A stretch of 16,380 nt of DNA, taken from contig JACMJI010000046.1 in assembly GCA_014380705.1 (NCBI GenBank), positions 1 to 16,380 of the forward strand, read 5' to 3'. Position numbers and translations under genes: made by a program. The stretch comes from Gorillibacterium sp. (GTDB lineage: Bacteria > Bacillota > Bacilli > Paenibacillales > NBRC-103111). Numbering within the stretch: the stretch's first letter is position 1; every line of letters begins with the position of its first letter. Positions 1 through 7,930 of this stretch are shown piece by piece. The notes under the pieces were generated by a model that saw nothing but the letters and a program-made list of their open reading frames with translations, did not search any database and was not told the origin of the DNA.

Positions 1-2
1 AG

Positions 3-185
3 GAACTGACCATTTCGATCCATTTTCACAATAAAGAATGTCTTCCTGAATTTATCGACCTGCGGCTGCCATGGGCAGAGGAATTAATCACGAGCATCGG
101 TTTTAAACAGGCGGATGATGTCCGGATCCCGAGGATTCAATATCAAGATCGATGTGAAATTAAAGTTATCATCCAATCATCTTAG
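3..185 (+). CDS. 3' end of an unidentified gene (partial)
   Basis: The frame is open from the left edge of the window to a TAG at 183-185 and encodes the last 60 residues of a protein that begins outside the window. The tail alternates hydrophobic and charged residues (ending VIIQSS), as in a C-terminal beta-sandwich, but I recognise no family motif and assign no function. Its stop codon overlaps the AGGAGG ribosome binding site of the next gene, whose ATG lies 13 bases further on. The two genes are therefore almost certainly co-transcribed and perhaps translationally coupled. Given the locus, a glycan enzyme is a reasonable guess, but it is only a guess. Confidence 0.6.
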   Translation, partial: ELTISIHFHNKECLPEFIDLRLPWAEELITSIGFKQADDVRIPRIQYQDRCEIKVIIQSS

Positions 186-198
186 GAGGTTAATTATC

Positions 199-1635
199 AT
201 GCTAATTCCATTCAATGAGCTTCGAAAGACCTGTGCCAACAGGATCCGTATGATGGAGACACAGGGTCATGACATCAAAGGACTGCAGGAACAACTCAAT
301 TCTGTACCTGATAGCTATGATGCTTTGCTGGCCTTCGGTCGGTTGATTATCGACGTACCTATGCGAAATGATTTTCCTTACCGGGAACCGAATGACCTCA
401 TGAGTATTCAGAAAGAGCGTTCTGAACAGCGTCGTGATGTAATCCCAGGCTTCCTTAGTGACCTGGAAATACGGGATAAAGTGTACGGAGGCGTCTACGG
501 TCGGATGCTCGGTTGTATTCTAGGCAAACCATTTGAGATAGGCCTCACGCTAGCTGATATAAAATCATATTTAGAAGGTGTCGGCGCTTGGCCGCTCAAT
601 GACTTTGCTCCTGCATACAGTCCAACCCAAACTTCTCCATTGCGACGCGATTGTATTGAAAGCATGAAGGGATTTGTTACGCATGTCCAGGCGGATGACG
701 ATCTGAATTATCTCGTGCTTGGGCTAAAGGTACTGGAGCAATTCGGGTCCAATTTTCGCACACAAGACATGGCCTATCTCTGGAAGGAGAATATCCCCTA
801 CGGCTGGAACTGGGGACCAGAGCATACCCGCTACTGCTTGTTAGCTGGATTATGGTGGGACCATAACAACAAGCTGCCGGAAGGTAAGGAATGGGATGAT
901 TTTGTTGCCTTATTCAACGACGGCGAGGAGCTCATCGGGGCGATGATTCGTGGCGATGCATTTGGCTTGGTTAATCCAGGGAGGCCTTCACTAGCAGCTG
1001 AGATGGCGTGGAGAGATGGGCGATTAACGCATGCTAAGACAGGGTTATATGCTGAGATGTGGGTGGCTGCATCTGTGGCGGCAGCATTTCACGAGCAGAA
1101 CGCTGTCAAGGTAGTCCAGGCTGGGATCGATCAACTGCCGCAAAATTCCCGATACGCGGAATGCATGCGAGAGGTCTTGGATTGGTCAGTACACGACCAC
1201 GACTGGCTGAAAACGTATGACCGTATTAACGCGAAGTGGGGCTACCTGGGCTTTAACGGTACGTTCAATGAGAGCGCTACTGTTGTGAATGCCCTCGTAA
1301 ACGGCGTTGACTCGCACGGTCATGTGGATTTCGAACAAATGATCTGCACACAGGTCATGCAGGGCTGGGATTGCGATAGCGCAGGGGCAACGACTGGTTG
1401 TCTAGCGGGTGTTATGGCGGGGTACCGGAATATCCCGGACAAGTGGCTTTTACCGATTCAAGATACGTTTCATACGACAGTTGCCGCTGAAAAAGAAACG
1501 AAGATTAGCGCATTTGCTGAGCGTATGTACCAGATGAGTCGCATTGTTCGCGCAGCAGTTCCGGTGGAGGCTTCTAAGGATCGTGAAGGAATGCAAGTGC
1601 AAGGGGACTCTAACAATTTTACGGTAAAAGAGTAA
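199..1635 (+). CDS. ADP-ribosylglycohydrolase-family protein
   Basis: This 478-residue protein belongs to the ADP-ribosylglycohydrolase (DraG/ARH) fold family, all-alpha enzymes that use a two-metal site to cleave N- or O-ribosyl bonds. A helical N-terminal extension (about 1-90) precedes the core. The core opens with the family signature GGVYGRMLGCILGKP (about 97-111). The first metal motif, usually T-D-D-T, reads A-D-D-D (D166-D168). The second, usually D-T-D-T, reads D-C-D-S (D391, D393, S394) in a GATTG context. The ligand acidic residues are thus kept while the flanking Thr residues are changed. No signal peptide is seen, so it is cytoplasmic. I chose the ATG at 199 because AGGAGG lies seven to nine bases upstream; an in-frame ATG at 115 overlaps the preceding gene and has no such site. 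It sits in a glycan locus and ends at a terminator. The substrate is unknown: it may act on a glycoside or nucleoside rather than on ADP-ribosylated protein. Confidence 0.85.
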   Translation: MLIPFNELRKTCANRIRMMETQGHDIKGLQEQLNSVPDSYDALLAFGRLIIDVPMRNDFPYREPNDLMSIQKERSEQRRDVIPGFLSDLEIRDKVYGGVYGRMLGCILGKPFEIGLTLADIKSYLEGVGAWPLNDFAPAYSPTQTSPLRRDCIESMKGFVTHVQADDDLNYLVLGLKVLEQFGSNFRTQDMAYLWKENIPYGWNWGPEHTRYCLLAGLWWDHNNKLPEGKEWDDFVALFNDGEELIGAMIRGDAFGLVNPGRPSLAAEMAWRDGRLTHAKTGLYAEMWVAASVAAAFHEQNAVKVVQAGIDQLPQNSRYAECMREVLDWSVHDHDWLKTYDRINAKWGYLGFNGTFNESATVVNALVNGVDSHGHVDFEQMICTQVMQGWDCDSAGATTGCLAGVMAGYRNIPDKWLLPIQDTFHTTVAAEKETKISAFAERMYQMSRIVRAAVPVEASKDREGMQVQGDSNNFTVKE

Positions 1636-1654
1636 ATTGACACCATAAGCCTTC

Positions 1655-1690
1655 GGACACCCATTTCATGATGGGTGTCTGTTTGTTGTC
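1655..1690 (+). terminator. Rho-independent terminator after the ADP-ribosylglycohydrolase gene
   Basis: A 10-bp stem (1655-1664 with 1671-1680, core ACACCCAT/ATGGGTGT, one G-T pair at the base) closes a six-base loop and is followed by a T-rich run (TCTGTTTGTTG). It lies 20 bases after the stop codon and separates the upstream operon from the regulatory genes. Confidence 0.85.
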
Positions 1691-1744
1691 CTTACGAATC
1701 ATCACTAAATATAAAGGTGAATGCGACCTGTTATATAACGAAGT

Positions 1745-1775
1745 TCATAAGAGATTGCCCTGAGATCATAAGAGA
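1745..1775 (+). promoter_or_regulatory. 10-bp direct repeat with 21-bp period, candidate AraC-type operator
   Basis: TCATAAGAGA occurs at 1745-1754 and again, perfectly, at 1766-1775. The start-to-start distance is 21 bp, two helical turns. The second copy ends 14 bp before the candidate -35 box at 1790. AraC-family regulators typically bind direct repeats on one face of the helix in this position, and the gene set includes such a regulator (3662-5035). The repeat is seen directly; its role as an operator is inferred. Confidence 0.45.
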
Positions 1776-1789
1776 CACAAAGGAAGGGT

Positions 1790-1818
1790 TTGTACAAGGT
1801 TTGTAAACGTGGTAAACT
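1790..1818 (+). promoter_or_regulatory. Candidate sigma-A promoter for the sensor kinase-regulator genes
   Basis: TTGTAC (1790-1795) and TAAACT (1813-1818) are separated by exactly 17 bp, giving a plausible vegetative promoter with a start near 1825, about 90 bases before the kinase gene. The sequence TTGTAAACG inside the spacer resembles half of a CcpA site, but the other half is poor. This is a consensus match only. Confidence 0.4.
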
Positions 1819-1826
1819 TTTTCACG

Positions 1827-1879
1827 AGTTCGCCTATCCAATCGTTTATGTGGCTGCGATTAAACAGGGCGAATTTTTT
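1827..1879 (+). other. Terminator-like hairpin in the sensor kinase leader
   Basis: AGTTCGCC (1827-1834) can pair with GGCGAATT (1868-1875), and AATCG (1840-1844) with CGATT (1857-1861) further in. The outer stem runs straight into a run of six T (1874-1879), the shape of an intrinsic terminator. It lies 21 bases before the AGGGGGAG ribosome binding site at 1901-1908. It could act as an attenuator or as a stabilising 5' hairpin. No known riboswitch class is recognised. Confidence 0.35.
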
Positions 1880-1914
1880 GTGGTTTCAGGGTTTTAGAGA
1901 AGGGGGAGTTAGAA

Positions 1915-3669
1915 TTGACTCATCTATTGCGTTATTTCATATTCAGGTCGCTTAAGAAAAGACTCATTGCAACGATCCTGTTGGCCTCATTATTTCCGGT
2001 CTCCCTTATCGGAGGCGTTTCCTATTATTCGATTGTTGCTATTTTGAAGAATAAAGTACAACGAGGCGTCCAAACCACTTTGGAGCAGGAACGCATAGGA
2101 TTGGATTCAACCTTAAAAAGTTTAGACTATGCCTCACAGCAGTTGGCCTATTATGGAAACATAAATGAAAATTATCGAACCTACAAAGAGAAATCCGATG
2201 CACTAGAGAAAGCTGAGATTGAGGGAACCGTCTTAAAATTCATGACGTTGGTAAATTATACAAACCCAGATTTAGGGTTAATGACCTTTTACGTACCTGA
2301 GGATCATAATTTTGTGTTTTCCAATATGAATGTAAATCCACAGATCCATCTAGAAAATGAAGTTAAATTGGCTAAGCCTTTATCTAACTTATCCTTTAAT
2401 GGTCCTCATCAGACGATATATCCGTATAGCACAAATAAGGTGCTCTCTGTCTTAAGGATTGTAGATTCGGCCGAAGGCGACAATGACATAGCTGTCTACA
2501 TTGAAACCAACTTTAAAGTTTTCCAGGAAAAGCTGTCCAAGGTTCCTTACGGAATGCCCGTGGAACATATGCTGGTTAATCAGGAGGGGGTTATCGTTTA
2601 CGGCGAGAATGAGTCACTATTCCAATTGGGTACTAAGCTCCCGCTCTCTAACATACCCAATAAAGCTTATTCGATTGAGAATAATTATTTACTATTCTCT
2701 TCTATGAGTCCATATGGTTGGACATTGGTCACTGCCATCAAAGAACAGGATTTCAATAAAGAGATTAGACAGTTTTTAATTCGATTTTCCTCTATAGCTG
2801 CACTATCGATATGTTTCAGTATCCTTCTTGCTTGGCTGATGTGGAAGGCAATCTACGCTCCATTGATCCGTTTAAAAAAGCATATCCAGTATACCGCGAC
2901 GAATCGGCTTGATGTCCCTATTCATGAAACAGGGGTGACTGAATTTGACGAGCTGTTAATCAGATTTGGTCACATGAATAAAGAAATTGGTCAGTTAATT
3001 AACGAAGTAGGAGAGAAGGAACGGAACAAACAGAAGCTGGTGGTAGAGAAGCTGATGTACCAGATCAATCCCCATTTTATCCATAACACGTTGAATACAG
3101 TCCAGTGGTTGGCGAAAATGAATAATCAATCTGAGATATTTCGTTTAGTGAGCTTATTCATCGAGGTGATGGATTATAACTTGGGAAAGGAAGGGGAAAT
3201 CGTCACCGTCGAGCAGGAAATCAGAGCCTTGCAGGATTATGTGGAGCTTCAGCAAATCCGATATAATCACGCCTTTCTTGTTGAGTTTGAGGTGGACGAA
3301 GCTGTCTTAGAGTTGCCAATGCCCCGCTTTCTTCTCCAACCTATGGTTGAAAATGCTTTATACCACGGCTTTAAGGATAAAGATGGATCTGTCAAGGTAA
3401 AAATTGAATTTATCGATAGGGAACACTTTGTAATCATCGTGAGGGATAATGGCGTTGGAATGAGTAAGGAGAAGATCAGGGAGCTGCTTTCAGATGATCA
3501 GAAGCAAACAAGCAAAGTGGGTTTAGGCATAGGCTTACAGTATGTAAAGAACACCATTAAAGCCTACTACGGAGAATCCTATCGCTTGGAAGTCGATAGT
3601 GAGCCAGGATTAGGAACTGCGATGATCCTAAGATTGCCTATTCACATGAAGGAGGGGGCACATGATTAG
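1915..3669 (+). CDS. YesM-type sensor histidine kinase
   Basis: This 584-residue membrane kinase is of the YesM/LytS class, which pairs with AraC-type response regulators to control sugar uptake genes. A first membrane segment (about 17-42) leads into an extracellular sensor region (about 43-285, Cache-like in size) and a second membrane segment (about 288-310). A HAMP-like linker follows (about 311-365). The His_kinase motif QINPHFIHNTL carries the likely phosphorylated H387. The ATPase domain has the N box (QPMVENALYHG, N480), the RDNGVGM motif (510-516) and the GLGIGL loop (536-541), so it looks intact. Translation starts at a TTG with AGGGGGAG seven bases upstream; no nearby ATG competes. 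The 3' end overlaps the regulator gene by 8 bp, giving coupled translation. The ligand is unknown but is presumably an oligosaccharide or the loaded binding protein encoded nearby. Confidence 0.93.
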   Translation: MTHLLRYFIFRSLKKRLIATILLASLFPVSLIGGVSYYSIVAILKNKVQRGVQTTLEQERIGLDSTLKSLDYASQQLAYYGNINENYRTYKEKSDALEKAEIEGTVLKFMTLVNYTNPDLGLMTFYVPEDHNFVFSNMNVNPQIHLENEVKLAKPLSNLSFNGPHQTIYPYSTNKVLSVLRIVDSAEGDNDIAVYIETNFKVFQEKLSKVPYGMPVEHMLVNQEGVIVYGENESLFQLGTKLPLSNIPNKAYSIENNYLLFSSMSPYGWTLVTAIKEQDFNKEIRQFLIRFSSIAALSICFSILLAWLMWKAIYAPLIRLKKHIQYTATNRLDVPIHETGVTEFDELLIRFGHMNKEIGQLINEVGEKERNKQKLVVEKLMYQINPHFIHNTLNTVQWLAKMNNQSEIFRLVSLFIEVMDYNLGKEGEIVTVEQEIRALQDYVELQQIRYNHAFLVEFEVDEAVLELPMPRFLLQPMVENALYHGFKDKDGSVKVKIEFIDREHFVIIVRDNGVGMSKEKIRELLSDDQKQTSKVGLGIGLQYVKNTIKAYYGESYRLEVDSEPGLGTAMILRLPIHMKEGAHD

Positions 3670-5035
3670 AACCTTATTTGTAGAAGATGAATTTTATGTT
3701 CGTCGCGGGTTCATTCATTCTTTACCTTGGAATGAATATGGAATTGAAATCGTAGGTGAGGCGGATAATGGAGAATCTGCACTTGAATTTCTTCGTCAAT
3801 ACCCCGTGGATTTACTAATTACAGATTTAACGATGCCTTTAATGTCGGGATTAGAACTGATGCGTGAGGTTAAAAAAATATATCCAAGTATGGAAATTGT
3901 TGTTCTCACCTGTCACAGGGATTTCGAGTACGTCCAGGAAGCACTTCGGATAGGAGCGATTGACTATCTTGTCAAAACGAAGCTAGAGGCTAAGGTTTTG
4001 GAGGAATCCATCTTGCGAATTGTAGAAAAATTCGGGAAGAAAAAGCAGGAACTTCCTGCCGATGGTGGATGGCTTGCTGTCAAAAGAAACGGTAATAGCG
4101 AGGAATGGCTTCAAAAACTAAAGGGAGAGAACAGACAAATCTATACACTAGACAATTCATCATGGTTTATTCTCGAGGTTGAGGGGAGAAACTTCACGAT
4201 AAAGGAGACCGTCCAATGGGTCCAGGAGGCGAAGCGGCAAGGATATGCGGTTGTCAGGATCACAAGCTTAAAGAAATCTGAGCTGAAGGCAGCTAAAGAT
4301 ACTTTGCTTTCCTATGCGAATACCTCCTTGTTTTATCAATATGACCCCTTACAAATTGAACAGGAAGTTAGCTATGCGGAAATACAAAAAGGTATAAAAC
4401 GAAAAGACCATGACTTAAATGCACGGGATGCTATTGGCAGCCTGTGGTCATCATTTTCCTGGATATTTGAAATGGATAAATGGGAAGAATGGTGCACAAA
4501 AGTGCGTATAGAGGAGACGTCTGTATCTTGGCTCACGGGTATGCCTCAAGAATCCATTGACGGTTGGGTTATTGCTAAGGATTTCCAAGCTGCCGCATGG
4601 ACAGACGATGGCAGAGGTACCTTTCTTTGTTGGGCGGAGTGGGAGGCACGACTCTCTGGTCTTAGGTTGCAGTTGATGGAGCGTTCACAAGGCCTTCACT
4701 ATTCGCGAGAAGTTTTTACTAGTATCTTGAAATCGTTAGAGGTCATAAGAAGTCATCTGAAAGAAGGGTTAAACCAGAACGATATTGCCCTAGCCGTGAA
4801 TATGAGCCGAGGCTATTTCAGTCCTGTCTTTAAAGAATGCATAGGTATGTCATTTAATGAGTATGTAAGAGAACGTAGTTTCCATGTGGCCAAGCAGTTA
4901 CTCACCTCGACGGATCACCCGGTTTACTGGGTTGCCGATCAAGTCGGATTTCGGGATGAAAGATATTTCAGCCGCATGTTTCGCGAGATAAACGGGGTGC
5001 TTCCCTCCGAATATCGAATCCAAAATACGATTTGA
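3662..5035 (+). CDS. YesN-type response regulator (REC + AraC DNA-binding domain)
   Basis: This 457-residue protein is the partner of the kinase it overlaps. The receiver domain (about 1-120) has all the expected residues: acidic pocket E8/D9, phosphoacceptor D55 in LLITDLTMP, T83 and K105. A central region (about 130-345) has no motif I recognise and is typical filler for this class. Residues 355-455 form an AraC-type pair of helix-turn-helix motifs, with the recognisable stretches NQNDIALAVNMSRGYFSPVF and VADQVGFRDERYFSRMFRE. It is expected to activate the transporter genes immediately downstream and perhaps its own operon, where a 21-bp-period direct repeat lies upstream of a promoter. The gene is complete. 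I see no convincing terminator after it, so read-through into the binding-protein gene is possible. Confidence 0.93.
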   Translation: MIRTLFVEDEFYVRRGFIHSLPWNEYGIEIVGEADNGESALEFLRQYPVDLLITDLTMPLMSGLELMREVKKIYPSMEIVVLTCHRDFEYVQEALRIGAIDYLVKTKLEAKVLEESILRIVEKFGKKKQELPADGGWLAVKRNGNSEEWLQKLKGENRQIYTLDNSSWFILEVEGRNFTIKETVQWVQEAKRQGYAVVRITSLKKSELKAAKDTLLSYANTSLFYQYDPLQIEQEVSYAEIQKGIKRKDHDLNARDAIGSLWSSFSWIFEMDKWEEWCTKVRIEETSVSWLTGMPQESIDGWVIAKDFQAAAWTDDGRGTFLCWAEWEARLSGLRLQLMERSQGLHYSREVFTSILKSLEVIRSHLKEGLNQNDIALAVNMSRGYFSPVFKECIGMSFNEYVRERSFHVAKQLLTSTDHPVYWVADQVGFRDERYFSRMFREINGVLPSEYRIQNTI

Positions 5036-5053
5036 GCTGAAAGTTGTAGATTT

Positions 5054-5082
5054 TAGTCCAATAAGTGTGTGAATTTGGTCTA
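5054..5082. promoter_or_regulatory. Imperfect inverted repeat upstream of the binding-protein gene
   Basis: TAGTCCAA (5054-5061) faces TTGGTCTA (5075-5082) across 13 bases, with one mismatch in the arms. Together with the perfect palindrome GGTCATGACC at 5118-5127, it makes this gap (5036-5218) look like a control region, though neither site matches an operator I can name. Confidence 0.25.
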
Positions 5083-5141
5083 CAGGGAAAGTATAGGTGC
5101 ATACCTTTTTCGTCTTGGGTCATGACCGTCTTCTCTACTGC

Positions 5142-5156
5142 TGGCAAACGCTTTCA
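5142..5156 (+). promoter_or_regulatory. Candidate cre (CcpA catabolite-repression) site
   Basis: TGGCAAACGCTTTCA matches the cre consensus WTGNAANCGNWWNCA at 14 of 15 positions, with the second base (G for T) the only mismatch. It lies about 62 bp before the GTG of the sugar-binding protein gene. A cre here would repress the importer when preferred sugars are present. This is a consensus match and has not been tested. Confidence 0.45.
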
Positions 5157-5218
5157 TAGTAAGCTTGGACTGTAAGAAAGTTCATACATTTTATGCACGA
5201 AGAAAGAAGGGGATAACA

Positions 5219-6949
5219 GTGAACATTCGCATCAAAAAGGCATTAATCGCAACAACTGTACTGATCTCAGTAATTACAACCACTGCCTGCAGTGGAAGTA
5301 AAGAGGCAAGTCCAAGCCCTAGCGCCGTAGCCAGCATTGTTCCACCGTCTAATTCACCAGTTGTTGCAGCTGACCCGTTCGAGAAATACGCTGAGCCCGT
5401 AGAGGTGAGTGTAATTTATTCTCGCAATCCAGTTTCTGAAGAAAAGTTCATTCCAGATTCTTCTTATGAGAACAACTTTAACAACGACTTTTATAGTGAG
5501 AAGTTAAACATTAAACCTGTCGTGAAGTGGAGTGCAGCAGCTGGTGATTCTTTTACTCAGAAATATAATTTAATGATTGCGAGCAATGATTTACCAGACA
5601 TTTTTGTTTTAGATGGAGACGGCAAACAGTCGACCAGGTCCATGCTTAAGAAGCTGGTTGATTCCGAGATGGTCGAGGAAGTTACGGGTGCATTTGAGAA
5701 ATATGCTTCAGATGATATAAAGAAATATTATCAAGGTTTTGACAATCAAGCGTTGGACTATGCATCGTTCGATGGAAAAATGTATGGAATCCCATTACAA
5801 GGTGATACCTATTCAAATCTTCCAGTGCTTTGGATTCGCAAAGATTGGTTAGACAAGCTTGGGCTACAGGAGCCAAAGAATATGGATGATATGCTTAATA
5901 TTGCCAAGTCATTCAAGGAAAAGGATCCAGACGGAAATGCTAAGAACGATACGTATGGTTTGGGCATGTTCAATACTTTCTACAAAGCCAATGATACGTT
6001 TAGCGCAATTTCCATTTTCAATTATTTTGATGGTTACCCTAACAGTTGGATAAAGAATAGTGAGGGTAAGGTGGTCTATGGCGGCGTTCAACCTGAGGCG
6101 AAGAAGGGGCTCTCTATTCTAGCATCCATGTTCAAGGATGGTTTGATTGATCCAGAATTCCCCTTAAAGGACGGCAATAAAATAGGTGAATCCATTTCTA
6201 GCGGGAAAACCGGTATGATGTTCGGTCAGTGGTGGAATGCCTGGTGGCCGCTTGGAGGTTCGATCGACACGGATACCAAGTCGGACTGGAAAGCATACCA
6301 GTTGACATCTGACGGAACAGTCCGCGCATCAATGAGTTTCCCGGTAACGAAATTTCTTGTGGTTAGGAAAGGGTATAAACACCCGGACCTAGCTGTGAAA
6401 TTAGTTAATGTTACAACCGCTGCTAACGATTCAAAATACCCGGAACTCACTCAGCGCCGGTTGGATCTGACCGCCAAGTACGGTGCAGACAAGACTGATC
6501 CTGATACAATCTTTCCTCGAGGTGGTATAGGGGCTTTGGACACAACTCTAAAAAGTTATAAGAAATTTGAGTCTATACTGAGTGGCAAAGCCGATACCAG
6601 TATCTTAGACATCGCTGAGAGTTTAATTTATCCAGACCTCAAGGCTAATCAAGATAATCCAAGGAAGGATGTCAACAAATACAAGAACTATATTAACTGG
6701 ATGTATGGAATCGGTTCTATTGCCAATGTCAAACTGGACATTAAGTGGAATGCTTTTAGCGGCACTACGCCGAGTTTTGATGCCAAAATGCCAAGCTTGC
6801 AAGACAAACAACTGCAGGCATACACCAAAATTGTTATGGGGAAAGAACCTATTGAGTACTTCGATACTTTTGTAAAAGAATGGAATTCCTTAGGCGGAGA
6901 CAAAATTACTGAGGAAGTAAACCTGGAACTACAAAAAGAAGGTAAATAA
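5219..6949 (+). CDS. Sugar-binding lipoprotein of a CUT1 ABC importer
   Basis: This 576-residue extracellular solute-binding protein (LplA/YtcQ-like, family 1) captures the sugar outside the cell for the two permeases downstream. The N-terminus is a lipoprotein signal: basic residues, a hydrophobic stretch (about 8-19), and C24 in TTTAC|SGS. The lipobox has Thr rather than the usual Leu at -3. A Ser/Pro-rich tether (about 25-50) follows, then the mature binding domain, whose length suits an oligosaccharide binder. I chose the GTG at 5219 because AGAAGGGG lies just upstream and it gives a proper signal peptide; an in-frame TTG at 5165 would add 18 residues ahead of the signal. A candidate cre lies upstream. 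The gene is followed by a perfect stem-loop before the permeases, a common way to keep binding-protein mRNA in excess. The ligand cannot be read from sequence. Confidence 0.93.
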   Translation: MNIRIKKALIATTVLISVITTTACSGSKEASPSPSAVASIVPPSNSPVVAADPFEKYAEPVEVSVIYSRNPVSEEKFIPDSSYENNFNNDFYSEKLNIKPVVKWSAAAGDSFTQKYNLMIASNDLPDIFVLDGDGKQSTRSMLKKLVDSEMVEEVTGAFEKYASDDIKKYYQGFDNQALDYASFDGKMYGIPLQGDTYSNLPVLWIRKDWLDKLGLQEPKNMDDMLNIAKSFKEKDPDGNAKNDTYGLGMFNTFYKANDTFSAISIFNYFDGYPNSWIKNSEGKVVYGGVQPEAKKGLSILASMFKDGLIDPEFPLKDGNKIGESISSGKTGMMFGQWWNAWWPLGGSIDTDTKSDWKAYQLTSDGTVRASMSFPVTKFLVVRKGYKHPDLAVKLVNVTTAANDSKYPELTQRRLDLTAKYGADKTDPDTIFPRGGIGALDTTLKSYKKFESILSGKADTSILDIAESLIYPDLKANQDNPRKDVNKYKNYINWMYGIGSIANVKLDIKWNAFSGTTPSFDAKMPSLQDKQLQAYTKIVMGKEPIEYFDTFVKEWNSLGGDKITEEVNLELQKEGK

Positions 6950-6954
6950 ATGAG

Positions 6955-6991
6955 AATAATAGGCGCTAACTTTAACTTAGCGCCTATTATT
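6955..6991 (+). other. Perfect 15-bp stem-loop between binding-protein and permease genes
   Basis: AATAATAGGCGCTAA (6955-6969) is perfectly complementary to TTAGCGCCTATTATT (6977-6991) across a seven-base loop. No long T run follows, so this is more likely an mRNA-stabilising or partial-termination element than a full terminator. It would set the ratio of binding protein to permease. It lies between the stop codon at 6949 and the true permease start at 7013. Confidence 0.8.
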
Positions 6992-7012
6992 TCATCAAGG
7001 TGGAGAGTTTAT

Positions 7013-7912
7013 ATGAATCGATTATTCAAATCGCAAGAATTTCATTACCATATTATGCTTCTTCCTGTATTTATCTTATTCTTCCTGTTTAGCATCTTGC
7101 CTCTCTACGGTATTACCTTAGCCTTTAAACGATTCATCCCAACAAAAGGGGTGATGGGTTCACCATGGGTCGGTTTGGAGCATTACAAATATCTCCTTAT
7201 GAACCCCGAAATTTATCAAGTATTCTATAATACCGTATTCATAGCCGTATTTAAGATGGTGACCATGTTGATTATCCCCATCGTCTTAGCGTTGATGCTG
7301 AATGAACTGCGCGGCAAGGTGTTCAAGCGCACCGTTCAGACCATTACTTATTTACCTCACTTCTTGTCTTGGGTCATTCTGGCAGGAATATTTAGGGATA
7401 TCTTATCTACAAATGGTATTATTAATTCATTTATCAACTCCTTGTTCGGCATTGAACCGGTATCATTTCTGGGAAGCAATACATGGTTTCAACCGATTAT
7501 GATTATTACGAACACATGGAAAGAAATGGGTTTCTCTACAGTTATTTATTTAGCTGCATTAACAAGTATTAACCCAGTGCTTTATGAGGCAGCAGAAATC
7601 GATGGTGCTTCTCGAATGCGCAAGCTTTGGCACGTCACCCTACCGGGTATCAGCATGACGATTGCCCTTCTAGCAACACTCAGCTTAAACGGTGTGCTCA
7701 ATGCAGGATTTGACCAAATTTTTAATATGTATAGTGTATTGGTTTACGAGACCGGTGATATTATTGATACGTGGGTTTTCCGTAACGGTTTGATGGGTGC
7801 TCAATATGAAATAGGAACAGCAATCAGCCTGGTAAACAGCCTATTCGGACTTCTCTTGATTTCAATCACATATACCTTAGCTTACAAGCTTGCCAAATAT
7901 AGGATATTTTAA
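7013..7912 (+). CDS. CUT1 ABC transporter permease (LplB type)
   Basis: This 299-residue inner-membrane protein is one half of the heterodimeric sugar channel. About six hydrophobic spans are visible, the first at about 13-36. The EAA loop that docks onto the ATPase reads EAAEIDGASRMRKLWHVTLP (192-211) and is canonical. An in-frame ATG at 6950 would add 21 residues encoded almost entirely by the stem-loop (6955-6991), so I prefer the ATG at 7013, with GGTGGAG upstream and a family-typical N-terminus. The second permease follows after 18 bp. No ATP-binding subunit is encoded in the window. CUT1 systems of this kind in Bacillus share the MsmX ATPase, so the same is expected here. Confidence 0.93.
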   Translation: MNRLFKSQEFHYHIMLLPVFILFFLFSILPLYGITLAFKRFIPTKGVMGSPWVGLEHYKYLLMNPEIYQVFYNTVFIAVFKMVTMLIIPIVLALMLNELRGKVFKRTVQTITYLPHFLSWVILAGIFRDILSTNGIINSFINSLFGIEPVSFLGSNTWFQPIMIITNTWKEMGFSTVIYLAALTSINPVLYEAAEIDGASRMRKLWHVTLPGISMTIALLATLSLNGVLNAGFDQIFNMYSVLVYETGDIIDTWVFRNGLMGAQYEIGTAISLVNSLFGLLLISITYTLAYKLAKYRIF

Positions 7913-7930
7913 GCCAGAAAGGAATTCATC

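Noticed and set aside
1801..1815. cre-like TTGTAAACGTGGTAA in the kinase promoter spacer
   Set aside because: Only one half-site fits the consensus; three mismatches fall in the other half.
5088..5111. Weak stem (AAAGTAT/ATACCTTT) followed by TT as terminator of the regulator gene
   Set aside because: Seven pairs with a bulge and a very short T run are too weak to call. Read-through into the binding-protein gene remains possible.
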